NCBI GenBank assembly: GCA_963736445.1
Contig: CAVTOY010000011.1
Coordinates: 38,302 to 102,301 of the forward strand
Length of the DNA stretch: 64,000 bases
Reading direction: 5' to 3'
Origin: Thiosocius sp963736445
Lineage (GTDB): Bacteria > Pseudomonadota > Gammaproteobacteria > Chromatiales > Chromatiaceae
Shown: positions 54,720-63,712 of the stretch, piece after piece
Layout: every line of letters starts with the position of its first letter
Position numbering within the stretch: the stretch's first letter is position 1
Position numbers and translations under genes: made by a program
The notes under the pieces: model-generated
Seen by the model: only the letters and a program-made list of their open reading frames with translations
What the model was told of the DNA's origin: nothing
The model's database searches: none

Positions 54720-55590
54720 AATGCCGACGACATTTCCCCCTTACGTGCCCGATCAGGATCTGTTGCTGCCGGCGAGCCTACGAGAGTGACTGCCGGAGGA
54801 CCACGTGGCGTACTTCTCAGCGAGGTGGTGGAGGAGCTCGATCTGAGCGCGTTCTACGTCCCGTATGAAGTGATGGTCGGCGCAAGATGCCGTATAAGCC
54901 GATCATGATGCTCAAGGTGCTGATCTACGCCTATGTCAGTGGCGTGTTTTCTTCGCGCAAGATCGCCCGCAAGCTGGAGGAGGATGTGGCGTTCCGGGAG
55001 TCGACGGCGGGCAATTTTTGCCAGGCACCGGACGATCTGCGCGTTCCGTAAGCGCCATCTGAAGGACTTCAAGGCGCTGTGTGTGGAGGTTGGTGCAGAT
55101 TGCGCGGGCGGCTCGGCTGGTGAGTCTTGGGACGCTGGCGGTAGACGGTAACAAGGTGCGGGCCAACGCGAGCAAGCACAAGGCCATGAGCTATCAGCGG
55201 ATGCAGCAGGAAGCGCGTCGATTGAAAGAGGAGATTGCCTCGATGTGCGATTGCGCGGATCAGGCGGACGAGGCTGAGGATTCGCAGTACGGAGCGGACC
55301 GGCGGGGCGACGAGTTGCCGGAAGAACTGCAACATCGCGCACGCCGGCTGGAGAAGATTCGCGCCGCGGATGAAGCGCGCGGCCGGCATCCCGATGACGA
55401 CCGTCGTCCGCCCAGTGGGCGTGGTCGCTATAAGCGCGACTTTGGCGTGCCGGAAGACAAGGCGCAGAGCAATTTCACGGATCCTGAGAGCCGGATCATG
55501 GAGACGGGCGAAGGCTATCAGCAGTGCTACAACGGTCAGCTGGCGGTGGACGAAGACTTCCAGGTGATCGTGGCCACGCCAGAAACATAG
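54720..55590 (+). mobile_element. IS1182-family transposase relic
   Basis: Starting at ATG 54720 the family order can be followed through several frames: MPTTFPPYVPDQDLLLPASL, a TGA in place of Trp in REWLPE, then SSRKIARKLEEDVAFRE, RANASKHKAMSYQRMQQEAR, RRGDELPEELQHRARRLEKI and KAQSNFTDPESRIM, ending VIVATPET. The catalytic C-terminal part is missing. At least three frame changes and one nonsense codon make it dead. Confidence 0.9.
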
Positions 55591-55676
55591 CGGCACGAGG
55601 ACGGGCACCTTCCGAAGCATGGGGGCTTCCCACATGCTGTTAGATTAAGAAGTTCAATGTCAATTGTACCTTCGTC

Positions 55677-58600
55677 ATGCCGACCGTAGACCCGCGTTCG
55701 CTATTCGATAAGCTCAACCAGATAAAACGGGACGTTATCTGTCTCTTATCGGTTCACTATGCACCCATCAGCCGGGCCGGTTTGCTCGATGCCGCCCGCC
55801 GCCTTGGCTTGAGAACTGAAAACGGCAAGGCTTTTGCCCACGGCGACATGAAATCTGTTGTGGATCATCTACTTAAAAAGAAGTTGATCCAGGAGAGAAA
55901 GCGGGCCATCGCTTGTCCTCCCAATCTAGCCAACATCGCTTGTGAATCGTTACTCGGCCAAAACAGGTTCGACGCCTTTGCAGATGCCGTCGGCATAAAA
56001 ACGGGTCACCGACATCCGGGCTACTTCTCACCCTATTCGTCTTACGAACATTTTTTGGGTCACCTGAGGGCTGCGATCTATCTCGGCGAACTGGGGGACT
56101 TTTTTGAAATGATAGATTGGGCGGGACAGTCATATTTTCGGGACCAAAACCCCCACGTGGATGTATTCGCCAGTATGGGGGGCGGTGATTTCAGCCAGCC
56201 CTGGTTCAGACGTCTTTCTCCCGAACTGCGCCTGAGCTTTTTGATCTTACCGCTCGAGCAGGCCCTATTTCGCCTGGAACCAGTCGATCATTTGATCCAC
56301 GCGCTGCAAGATGAGGTGACAGAAAACGACTGGGATCTGCCGGAAATTCTGATAGAAGCTTTGCTGCTGCAAGGGAAAGTGGAAGAGGCCAGAAAACAGA
56401 TTGGGCACCCGGACACCCCTGAGCAGGCAGCTCTGCTCGCTTGGGCCAGCATGGTCGAGGGCGACTATCCCAAAGCGCGGGTCTTGTTCGAAACGGCCTA
56501 CGAGCAGTTATTGAAAAGCACACGCAAACGTAATGTCTATTTCCAGGGTCTTGATGGGATCTTCCTGGTTGCCGCGCAACTGGACGGTGCCGATCAGGCT
56601 CGCATACTGACACTCCGCGAAAGACTGAGAAGAGGTGCAAAACAGAAAGACAACGCGATGACCTACTACCTCAATAACCTATCGATGGTGGTTGATGCAC
56701 TGCTTGGTGATGTTGACGCCTCTGCTTCACCCGACGACTGGGTACTTGAACGCATTGACCCAGGTATAGGCCTACTTCTCTGGTGCCTACTTTGGCAATG
56801 GCGCGGAAAATTGTCACCAGAAATGGCCCTTGGCCGGATCCAGGAAACAGGGAAGCTGGCGGAGAAAAACGGCTACGCCTGGGTTGCCCGAGAGTGCCAA
56901 CAGTTCGCTGAGCGTCTCCAGGGAAAGCCCGTACCGATCCCTGTGCGCTATCTGGTGGATGCCGTGCAGCCGATGCACAAGTGGGAGCGCGCCTTGAAGG
57001 CGCTGGCGTTGTTGGGCCATGAAGCAGAAACGCCGCTCAACCCGGTCAAGAAAGGTCTGTCTCGCCTGATCTGGCTGTTGGACTTCGATGAATATGGGGA
57101 TGTCCATATCGAACCCAGAGAACAAAAGGCCACCCAGAAAGGCAGCTGGACCAAGGGCCGCACCCTGGGCTTAAAGCGCCTGGCCGAAGAATCGGATCAG
57201 CTGGACTTCCTGGCGCCTCAGGACGCTGCGGTGGTCAAACATATCCGAAACCAAGCTCGGTACAGTTACGGCTTCTACAGAGATCATTACGAAATCGATA
57301 CCGAGCGAGCCCTCCCCCTGCTCGCCGGTCATCCTCTATTGTTCCTGAAGACATCCCCTTCGACGCAGGTGGAGATCGAGACGACCAGCCCGATACTGGA
57401 GATCACGCGGCAGGGTGACGCGCTGAAATTGACCCTGGTGCCAAGCATCGAGCCTGATGAGGAACTGCTGATCATCCGGCAGTCACCGACCCGGCTCAGC
57501 GTCATCCCGATCGACGAAACACTGCAACGCATCGCGCGCATCATCGGTGACGAGCTTTCCGTGCCGTCGCAGGCAGAGCCTGGTGTGCGCGAAGCCATTA
57601 CCAACATCGCACCCATGCTGACGGTGCACTCGGAAGTCAGCGGCCTGTCGGACGGTCTGGAAGAAGCCGAGGCAGACAGCAAGCCCTATCTGCACATCCT
57701 TCCCGCGGCCGAGGGCCTGTCGCTCGAGATGTTCAACCACCCTTTTGGGATCAAAGGGCCGGGTTTCAAACCCGGGGAAGGTGCAAAAGGCGTCATCGCG
57801 GAAGTGGATGGCACCAAACTGCACACTGTGCGGGAGCGATCGGAAGAAACGGCTCGTGCGAAAAAGGTGCTGGAAGCCTGTCCCGCGCTGGCGGCCTGCG
57901 AGTTAGATCGGTGGCGTTGGCAAACCGATGATCCGGAGGACAGCCTGGAGATTCTGGCCCAATGCAAGAATCTGGGCGACGAGCAAATCAACCTCATCTG
58001 GCCACGGGGTGAAAAGCTCCGCCTTCGTGCACAAGTGGATGCTGGCAACATGTCGCTGCGTCTGCGCCAGCGGCACGACTGGTTCGAGGCCGAAGGCGAG
58101 CTGACCATCGATGACAAGCTGACCCTGAGCCTGGCACGTTTGCTGGAGCTGACGCAGGACAGCAAGGGGCGATTCCTGAAGCTGAATGATGGTGAATTCC
58201 TTGAGCTCACGCAACGTCTCAAACAACAGCTCGATGACTTGCGCGACTACGCCGGCGGGAAGGGCAAAGGCATACGGTTTCACCCGCTTACCGCCGGCCG
58301 TATTGAGGCCATTGGGGATGAATTCGGCGCCTTCGAAGTGGACGATGCCTGGAAAAGGCAACTACAAAGGATAAAGGAGGCCAAAGCGCAGGTCTCGCCT
58401 GTCCCTTCCACTTTGACGGCCGAACTGCGTGACTACCAACAGGAGGGGTTCGCGTGGCTGAGCCGCTTGGCGACATGGGGTGCGGGCGCCTGTTTGGCCG
58501 ATGACATGGGTCTAGGAAAAACCTTACAGGCATTGGCGCTGATAATCTCCAAGGCGCCCGCGGGACCCAGCCTGGTGGTTGCGCCGACCTCAGTGTGCGC

Positions 58601-59801
58601 CAACTGGCTGGACGAGTGTCACCGCTTCGCACCGACATTGAAGCCGGTCCTGTTCGGTAGCGGAGACCGCCAATCAATGATCGGGGAAGCCGGGCCTTTC
58701 GATCTCATCGTTACCAGCTACGGGCTAATGCAGCAGTCCATCGAACAGCTGCAAGACAAGCGTTGGCAGACGTTGATATTGGATGAGGCGCAGGCCATCA
58801 AGAATCCGGTCACGAAACGCTCGAAGGCAGTTGCAAGGCTGAACGCGGAATTCAAGATTGCGCTGACCGGTACCCCTGTCGAGAACCATTTGGGTGAACT
58901 CTGGAGCCTGTTCAACTTCCTCAACCCGGGCCTTCTGGGCTCACTTCAATCATTCAATCGGCGCTTTGCCGGCCCGATCGAACTGCAAAAGGACCAGGTG
59001 GCCAAACAGCGCCTCAAACGCCTGATTCAACCCTTTATGTTGCGACGCTTGAAAACCCAGGTGCTGGACGAGTTGCCGTCTCGCACTGAGATTGTGCTGC
59101 ATGTGGAGATGAGCAAAGAAGAGACCGCCTTCTATGAGGCGATACGGCAGAAGGCCGTGGAACAATTCACAGGTATTGGTGTTCCGGATGAGAAGAAACG
59201 CTTCCAGGTGTTGGCCGAGATCACCCGGCTGCGCCAAGCCTGCTGCAATCCCAACCTGATCGCGCCCGAGCTTGGTCTTCCCAGCGCCAAGCAGGAGGTG
59301 TTGCTGAACGTTGTCGACGAGTTGCTGGAAAATCGCCACAAGGCACTGGTATTCAGCCAGTTCGTTACGCACCTGGCCCTGGTGCGCAAGGCGTTGGATG
59401 CCAAGGGTATCCGCTATCAATACCTCGACGGCAGCACACCGCCGAAAGAGCGCCGTACTGCCGTCGACGCATTTCAAGCCGGGGACGGTGATCTGTTTCT
59501 TATCAGCCTCAAGGCGGGCGGTACCGGGTTAAACCTGACGGCAGCAGATTATGTGATCCATCTCGATCCCTGGTGGAACCCGGCAGTAGAAGACCAAGCG
59601 TCAGATCGCGCGCACCGCATAGGCCAACAGCGCCCCGTGACCATTTACCGTTTGGTCACCAGGGCGACCATCGAAGACAAGATCGTTGAGCTCCACAAAC
59701 ATAAACGCGACCTCGCTGACAACCTGCTCGAAGGCGCAGAAAGCAGCGCGAGACTGTCTACGGAAGATATCCTCGCGATGTTGAAGGATGCGCAGGATTG
59801 A
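55677..59801 (+). CDS. Large SNF2-family helicase-like ATPase
   Basis: This protein has 1374 residues. The C-terminal 450 residues are a SNF2-type motor: ADDMGLGKTLQALALI (motif I, about residue 940), LILDEAQAIKNP (II), ALTGTPVENHLGELWSLFNF (III) and SDRAHRIGQQRPVTIYRL (VI). The N-terminal 900 residues include a winged-helix-like start (SRAGLLDAARRLGL), a helical TPR-like region and a Zn-free beta part, none firmly recognised. SNF2 proteins move along double-stranded DNA and are often found in restriction or phage-defence loci. It lies alone in the island between IS1182 debris and toxin-antitoxin genes. A defence role is inference. Confidence 0.93.
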   Translation: MPTVDPRSLFDKLNQIKRDVICLLSVHYAPISRAGLLDAARRLGLRTENGKAFAHGDMKSVVDHLLKKKLIQERKRAIACPPNLANIACESLLGQNRFDAFADAVGIKTGHRHPGYFSPYSSYEHFLGHLRAAIYLGELGDFFEMIDWAGQSYFRDQNPHVDVFASMGGGDFSQPWFRRLSPELRLSFLILPLEQALFRLEPVDHLIHALQDEVTENDWDLPEILIEALLLQGKVEEARKQIGHPDTPEQAALLAWASMVEGDYPKARVLFETAYEQLLKSTRKRNVYFQGLDGIFLVAAQLDGADQARILTLRERLRRGAKQKDNAMTYYLNNLSMVVDALLGDVDASASPDDWVLERIDPGIGLLLWCLLWQWRGKLSPEMALGRIQETGKLAEKNGYAWVARECQQFAERLQGKPVPIPVRYLVDAVQPMHKWERALKALALLGHEAETPLNPVKKGLSRLIWLLDFDEYGDVHIEPREQKATQKGSWTKGRTLGLKRLAEESDQLDFLAPQDAAVVKHIRNQARYSYGFYRDHYEIDTERALPLLAGHPLLFLKTSPSTQVEIETTSPILEITRQGDALKLTLVPSIEPDEELLIIRQSPTRLSVIPIDETLQRIARIIGDELSVPSQAEPGVREAITNIAPMLTVHSEVSGLSDGLEEAEADSKPYLHILPAAEGLSLEMFNHPFGIKGPGFKPGEGAKGVIAEVDGTKLHTVRERSEETARAKKVLEACPALAACELDRWRWQTDDPEDSLEILAQCKNLGDEQINLIWPRGEKLRLRAQVDAGNMSLRLRQRHDWFEAEGELTIDDKLTLSLARLLELTQDSKGRFLKLNDGEFLELTQRLKQQLDDLRDYAGGKGKGIRFHPLTAGRIEAIGDEFGAFEVDDAWKRQLQRIKEAKAQVSPVPSTLTAELRDYQQEGFAWLSRLATWGAGACLADDMGLGKTLQALALIISKAPAGPSLVVAPTSVCANWLDECHRFAPTLKPVLFGSGDRQSMIGEAGPFDLIVTSYGLMQQSIEQLQDKRWQTLILDEAQAIKNPVTKRSKAVARLNAEFKIALTGTPVENHLGELWSLFNFLNPGLLGSLQSFNRRFAGPIELQKDQVAKQRLKRLIQPFMLRRLKTQVLDELPSRTEIVLHVEMSKEETAFYEAIRQKAVEQFTGIGVPDEKKRFQVLAEITRLRQACCNPNLIAPELGLPSAKQEVLLNVVDELLENRHKALVFSQFVTHLALVRKALDAKGIRYQYLDGSTPPKERRTAVDAFQAGDGDLFLISLKAGGTGLNLTAADYVIHLDPWWNPAVEDQASDRAHRIGQQRPVTIYRLVTRATIEDKIVELHKHKRDLADNLLEGAESSARLSTEDILAMLKDAQD

Positions 59802-59943
59802 TAAATACGGCCCCTGGCGGTGCTACCAACGCACTGATGGTTATGGTATTCCACGATTGCATTGATCGCCTCCGAGTCAGCATCGTGCTCTGTTTCTCCA
59901 AGTTGGCCAGACGACGACGGTGCACATCATCAATTGACTACAA

Positions 59944-60340
59944 CTAAACGCCTATTCCGGCCAAGAACTCGGCGACCGTAAGAATGCAAACGCCGAAGGT
60001 TCTTTCCCTGGCATTCATGAATGAATCGAAATCCTTCAGATCTCCAGTCAGGAGATAGTCCGCCCGACATGCCATCGCCGCCTGAAATATCGGCTGATCC
60101 TTCCTGGTCAGGCCGGATGGAAACCGGTAGTCGGGGTGATGCTCCGTGAGGCTGAGCGTGGTACTGATGCGTTCGAACTGATCCAAGGGATTCGGGAAAT
60201 TTACGCTCCAGATTTCGCCGCGCCTCCTCCACGGCGTACGAACTCGAGTGCAGGGTCCAATATCCCTGGGCCGCCAGTTCGACCAGCAGCGCCGCGGTTG
60301 TTTCTGACGCCAGCAATGAAACGCGTCAACGGATGAACGC
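59944..60340 (-). pseudogene. Broken PIN-domain gene
   Basis: On the minus strand the frame reads LLASETTAALLVELAAQGYW, YAVEEARRNLERKFPES, then after a one-base shift FERISTTLSLTEHHPDY, DQPIFQAAMACRADYLLTGD and LKDFDSFMNARERTFGV. These are the PIN acidic motifs. A stop codon also interrupts the first strand (RAFIR then stop). With at least two disruptions it should not be active. Confidence 0.75.
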
Positions 60341-60403
60341 GCTTCGAGTGATCAGAATAATGGCCATATCTGGCCTTCGCGACGATTATCGCAGGCATTT
60401 GCA

Positions 60404-60474
60404 TTGACGGATCAGCCAATTTTGTCTATAAAAATGATCAATAAAATAACTCAATGACTGTTTTGCTGGTCATT
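60404..60474 (+). promoter_or_regulatory. Sigma-70-type promoter and operator candidates for hipBA
   Basis: TTGACG at 60404 and TATAAA at 60427 are separated by exactly 17 bases, a near-consensus promoter. Downstream lie TGATCA (60435) and an inverted pair AATGAC/GTCATT (60453-60474) within the leader, 15 bases before the hipB start. HipB proteins repress their own operon through such palindromes. Confidence 0.6.
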
Positions 60475-60488
60475 TTTTGGTTGGCGTG

Positions 60489-60824
60489 ATGACAAAGGAC
60501 AGAACCTATTCCAGCTACACGCGCGAGGCCGCCTTTCTGCTCGGCAGGCAGATCCGCCTCGGACGAAAGCAGCGCAAATGGACCGAGCACGAGCTTGCCG
60601 AGCGGGCAGGCATCTCGCGCGCCACGTTGCAGAAGATCGAAAAGGGCGACCTGTCGGTCGCGATCGGGCTGGTCTTTGAGGTGGCGGCCCTCGTCGGCGT
60701 GTGCCTGTTCGATGCCCAGCACTCGACACTCACCGGCCATATCGCCCGCACCGAGGATCAGCTCGCCTTGTTGCCCAGCGCCGTGCGCAAACCCAGAAGA
60801 CATGCCGTAGACGATGACTTCTGA
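60489..60824 (+). CDS. hipB: HipB-like XRE antitoxin
   Basis: This 111-residue protein starts at ATG 60489. A helix-turn-helix of the XRE/Cro type lies at about residues 22-75 (LGRQIRLGRKQRKWTEHELA, GISRATLQKIEKGD). It is DNA-binding, neutralises HipA and represses the operon. Its stop overlaps the hipA start by 11 bases, so translation is coupled. Confidence 0.93.
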   Translation: MTKDRTYSSYTREAAFLLGRQIRLGRKQRKWTEHELAERAGISRATLQKIEKGDLSVAIGLVFEVAALVGVCLFDAQHSTLTGHIARTEDQLALLPSAVRKPRRHAVDDDF

Positions 60825-62115
60825 TCCGCCCTACAGCGAAGCCTTTGTCTGGATCTGGCTACCCGGAGAATGTGAACCGGTCGTTGCCGGGAAGCTCACC
60901 GCCGAGGGCAAGAACCTCGTCTTCAACTACGGTAGGAGTTACCTGGCCCGTGACAATGCCATTCCCATCTATGCCCCGGAGTTGCCGTTAGCGCCGGGCA
61001 TATTGCCCTTGCTGCCGGGCATGACGATCCCCAGCTGCATCCGCGATGCCTCACCCGAGGCCTGGGGACGGCGGGTTCTGATCAACAAAAAGTTCGGCCT
61101 GAAAGGTGCCAACACCAATGCGATCTACCTTAATGAGATCACCTGTCTCCTCGAGTCCGGCTCCGACCGTATTGGTGCCTTGGATTTTCAACGCTCGGCA
61201 ACCGATTACGTGCCACGTGCCGCGACCAAGGTTTCGCTCGAAGAACTCGTTCGTTCCGCCGAGCGTGCCGAGAAAGGCGTGCCGCTGACAGCCGAGCTCG
61301 ACCAGGCGCTGTTGCATGGCAGTTCGATCGGCGGTGCCCGCCCCAAGGCGCTGATCGAAGACCACGACACCAAATACATCGCCAAATTCTCTTCGACATC
61401 GGATCTCTTCAGCCTCGTGAAAGCCGAGTTCATCGCCATGCGCCTGGCAAAGCTGGCCGGGCTGGATGTCGCATCGGTATCTTTGACGACCTCTGCCCAC
61501 AAAGACGTGCTGCTCATCGAGCGCTTCGACCGCCTTCACACGGCCCGGGGATGGCAGCACAAAGCCATGGTCTCCGCCCTGACCCTGCTGGAACTGGATG
61601 ACATGATGGCGCGTTATGCCGGCTATGCCAGTCTCGCTGAGATCATTCGCCACCGGTTTACTCATGCCGCCGCCACGCTGCGCGAACTCTTCGGGCGGTT
61701 GGTCTTCAACATCCTGTGCGGCAACACCGATGACCATGCCCGCAACCATGCCGCCTTTTGGGATGGCGAAGCGCTGGCGCTGACACCCGCCTACGACATC
61801 TGCCCGCAAGGTCGCACCGGCAATGAAGCCACCCAGGCGATGTTTGTTACCGACCAGGATCGCATGAGCCGCATCTCGACATGCCTGGGAGCGGCCAAGC
61901 ATTTCCTGCTTTCACGTGAGGATGCCCTCGCCATTGTTGAGCACCAACTCACGACGCTCATCGCGCATTGGGAAGACGTCTGCGATGAGGCGGCCCTGAG
62001 CCCGGTTGACCGGGCTTTCCTCTGGGGTCGTCAGTTCCTCAATCCCTTTGCCTTTGAGGATCTCACGGGTGATGTCGCGCAGATCAAGACCCTTGCCGAT
62101 GAAGCGCGCGCGTAG
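60814..62115 (+). CDS. hipA: HipA-type Ser/Thr kinase toxin
   Basis: This 433-residue protein has the HipA core: HGSSIGGARPKALIED near residue 170 (Gly-rich/ATP-binding), YIAKFSS with the ATP-contacting Lys, GNTDDHARNHA near 305 (catalytic loop Asp/Asn) and LTPAYDICPQ near 327 (Mg-binding Asp). HipA phosphorylates a translation factor, GltX in E. coli, and stops growth. The N-terminal HipA_N part (AGKLTAEGKNLVFNYGRSYL) is present, so the protein appears full length. Confidence 0.94.
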   Translation: MTSDPPYSEAFVWIWLPGECEPVVAGKLTAEGKNLVFNYGRSYLARDNAIPIYAPELPLAPGILPLLPGMTIPSCIRDASPEAWGRRVLINKKFGLKGANTNAIYLNEITCLLESGSDRIGALDFQRSATDYVPRAATKVSLEELVRSAERAEKGVPLTAELDQALLHGSSIGGARPKALIEDHDTKYIAKFSSTSDLFSLVKAEFIAMRLAKLAGLDVASVSLTTSAHKDVLLIERFDRLHTARGWQHKAMVSALTLLELDDMMARYAGYASLAEIIRHRFTHAAATLRELFGRLVFNILCGNTDDHARNHAAFWDGEALALTPAYDICPQGRTGNEATQAMFVTDQDRMSRISTCLGAAKHFLLSREDALAIVEHQLTTLIAHWEDVCDEAALSPVDRAFLWGRQFLNPFAFEDLTGDVAQIKTLADEARA

Positions 62116-62117
62116 CG

Positions 62118-62214
62118 TGGGTGACCCCTTGATCCCTACTTGATCCCTACTTGATCCTACTACCCATTGATCCTACTTGATCCCTGATGGGTGACTCCTT
62201 CATCCCTTGATCCC
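62118..62214. repeat. Degenerate short tandem repeats (CTTGATCCCTA type)
   Basis: Directly after hipA, the 11-base unit CTTGATCCCTA and near-copies recur about six times, and the block starting GGGTGAC is present twice (62119 and 62189). No gene or hairpin explains it. It probably arose by replication slippage. Confidence 0.7.
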
Positions 62215-62303
62215 GAAATTGCGCTGCACGGTCGATCGTTCGGACATCCAAGCGCCGTGCCGCTCAATTGACAAACGGTAGCGGTTGACGTACGGTAGCA
62301 CAG

Positions 62304-62765
62304 ATGGGTAACCCGGTGGCAAAGTCTGTCGAATTGTTCACGCGCGACCCCAAGGCTGCGGCCGAGGCCGTGTTCGAATCCCACAAAGGCGAAGCGGCCT
62401 GGCTCGACGCGTTCTCGGAGCACCTCGATCAGCAACGTGCGCGCGAGGCCTTCGCACGCACGCTCGACGTTTGGGATCTGAGTCAGTCGGAAGTGGCGAG
62501 AATCCTCGGTGTCAGCCGTCAGGCCGTAGGCAAATGGGTCGAAAAGGGACTGCCACCGGAGCGAGCCGCGATGGCCGCCGATCTCGCGGGGGCCACGGAT
62601 CTTCTGGTGCGCTATCTCAAGCGTGACCGCATCCCGGCGGTTGTGCGCCGACCGATCGCGGTACATAGCGACGCCACGTTGCTTGAACTACTGGCACGTG
62701 ACGGGAGTGCGGCCGTGCTCGAGGCATGCCGCCAGATGTTCGACTTCCGTCACGTCGGCGAGTAA
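62304..62765 (+). CDS. Xre/MbcA/ParS-type antitoxin
   Basis: This 153-residue protein has an XRE-like DNA-binding helix-turn-helix (WDLSQSEVARILGVSRQAVG, about residues 57-80) and a C-terminal antitoxin part (LLELLARDGSAAVLEACRQM). It partners the RES toxin four bases downstream (stop 62765, GTG 62769). Members keep the toxin inactive and repress transcription. It starts at ATG 62304. Confidence 0.9.
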   Translation: MGNPVAKSVELFTRDPKAAAEAVFESHKGEAAWLDAFSEHLDQQRAREAFARTLDVWDLSQSEVARILGVSRQAVGKWVEKGLPPERAAMAADLAGATDLLVRYLKRDRIPAVVRRPIAVHSDATLLELLARDGSAAVLEACRQMFDFRHVGE

Positions 62766-62768
62766 CCG

Positions 62769-63311
62769 GTGGCGCTGGTCAGCGAGCTTTTGCCCAACGG
62801 CCACTCGTGGTGGCGGATTGCGGATCGGGCGTGGTCGGATCCGCTGGACGCGTCGTTTGCCATGCGCCTGGGCGGCCGCTGGAATCCGCCAAACAGCTTT
62901 CGCACGCTCTACCTCAGCGAAGACCCGGTGACCGCGCGACTCAACCTGCGGCGGTTTATCGAGCGCTGGCCTTATGAACCCGAGGATCTGCGCGACGACA
63001 CCGGGCCGATACTCGTCGAGGCGTCGCTCCCGCGGCATCAGGCGGTCTGCGATTGTCATACCCGGCGGGGCGTCGCGGCGGCGGGCCTGCCGCCGACGTA
63101 TCCCAACAACCGCCACGGCACCCCGGTACCCCATTCCGTATGCCAGGCGGTCGGCGCACGGGTTAAGTCGAGCCGGCTGCGCGGCGTACGCGCACGTTCC
63201 GCCGTGGCGCAAGATGGCGCGGGCCGGGAACTGGCCTGGTTCCCAGCATCCGTCGCGAGTCAGGCGCGCCTGATCCGGCGGATTCACTTCGAGCGTTGGT
63301 TTTGGGGCTGA
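62769..63311 (+). CDS. RES-domain toxin (MbcT-like NAD+ phosphorylase family)
   Basis: This 180-residue protein starts at GTG. The RES motifs are clear: WWRIADRAWSDPLDAS with the conserved Arg, then GGRWNPPNSFRTLYLSEDP (the R-x-N-P and catalytic Tyr block), and GTPVPHSVCQAVGARVKSS. RES toxins degrade NAD+. It pairs with the antitoxin ahead of it. It lies at the right end of the tRNA-Pro island, 260 bases from the tRNA terminator. Confidence 0.92.
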   Translation: MALVSELLPNGHSWWRIADRAWSDPLDASFAMRLGGRWNPPNSFRTLYLSEDPVTARLNLRRFIERWPYEPEDLRDDTGPILVEASLPRHQAVCDCHTRRGVAAAGLPPTYPNNRHGTPVPHSVCQAVGARVKSSRLRGVRARSAVAQDGAGRELAWFPASVASQARLIRRIHFERWFWG

Positions 63312-63507
63312 GCAGCACGGGCATTGGTGGTACGTGCTCAATTCCTAGCAGCAGGCTGTTGCCGTTGGCCCCGATTTCGGCGCTGTACCGTACGACACTA
63401 CCCCTAGGTTGCGCATCCGTACGAGGCTGTCCGCCGCAATCGTCAGGACAAATCGGAAATCCAGCTTCTCGCGGACGACAAACCGGCTTTTGCGCGGTAC
63501 CTATTTT

Positions 63508-63615
63508 GGTACCTATTCGATTTCTTACATAAAAAAGACTTAGGTTGTTCGCCTAAGTCTCTGTATTTATTGGTCGGAGCGGGGAGATTCGAACTCCCGA
63601 CCCCCACAACCCCAT
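63508..63615 (-). repeat. Right attachment-site repeat overlapping tRNA-Pro 3' half
   Basis: This is the partner of the left copy at 53519-53629 in direct orientation. It contains the 3' half of the intact tRNA, the tRNA terminator and GGTACCTATTCG. Just left of it, GGTACCTATT is present a second time (63496), two bases apart from the first. Together the two copies frame about 9.9 kb of DNA. Confidence 0.85.
63536..63560 (-). terminator. Intrinsic terminator of tRNA-Pro
   Basis: A perfect 9-bp stem (AGACTTAGG and its complement) with a 7-base loop is followed, on the minus strand, by TTTTTTATG. It begins 11 bases after the tRNA 3' end. Confidence 0.85.
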
Positions 63616-63647
63616 TGTGGTGCGCTACCAAGCTGCGCTACGCTCCG
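63571..63647 (-). tRNA. tRNA-Pro: tRNA-Pro (anticodon GGG)
   Basis: On the minus strand the 77-base gene begins CGGAGCGTAGCGCAG, has the anticodon arm CCACA-ATGGGGT-TGTGG (anticodon GGG at loop positions 34-36), the T-arm GGTTCGAATC-type block (GAGTTCGAATCTC) and an encoded CCA end. The acceptor stem pairs CGGAGCG with its complement. A terminator follows. The gene is intact although the island joins its 3' end. Confidence 0.97.
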
Positions 63648-63712
63648 AAATGCGAGCGCTGCATCCTAGGGATGCGGCGCTTCTTTGTCAACGAACCAGA
63701 AGATCCGCTGCT

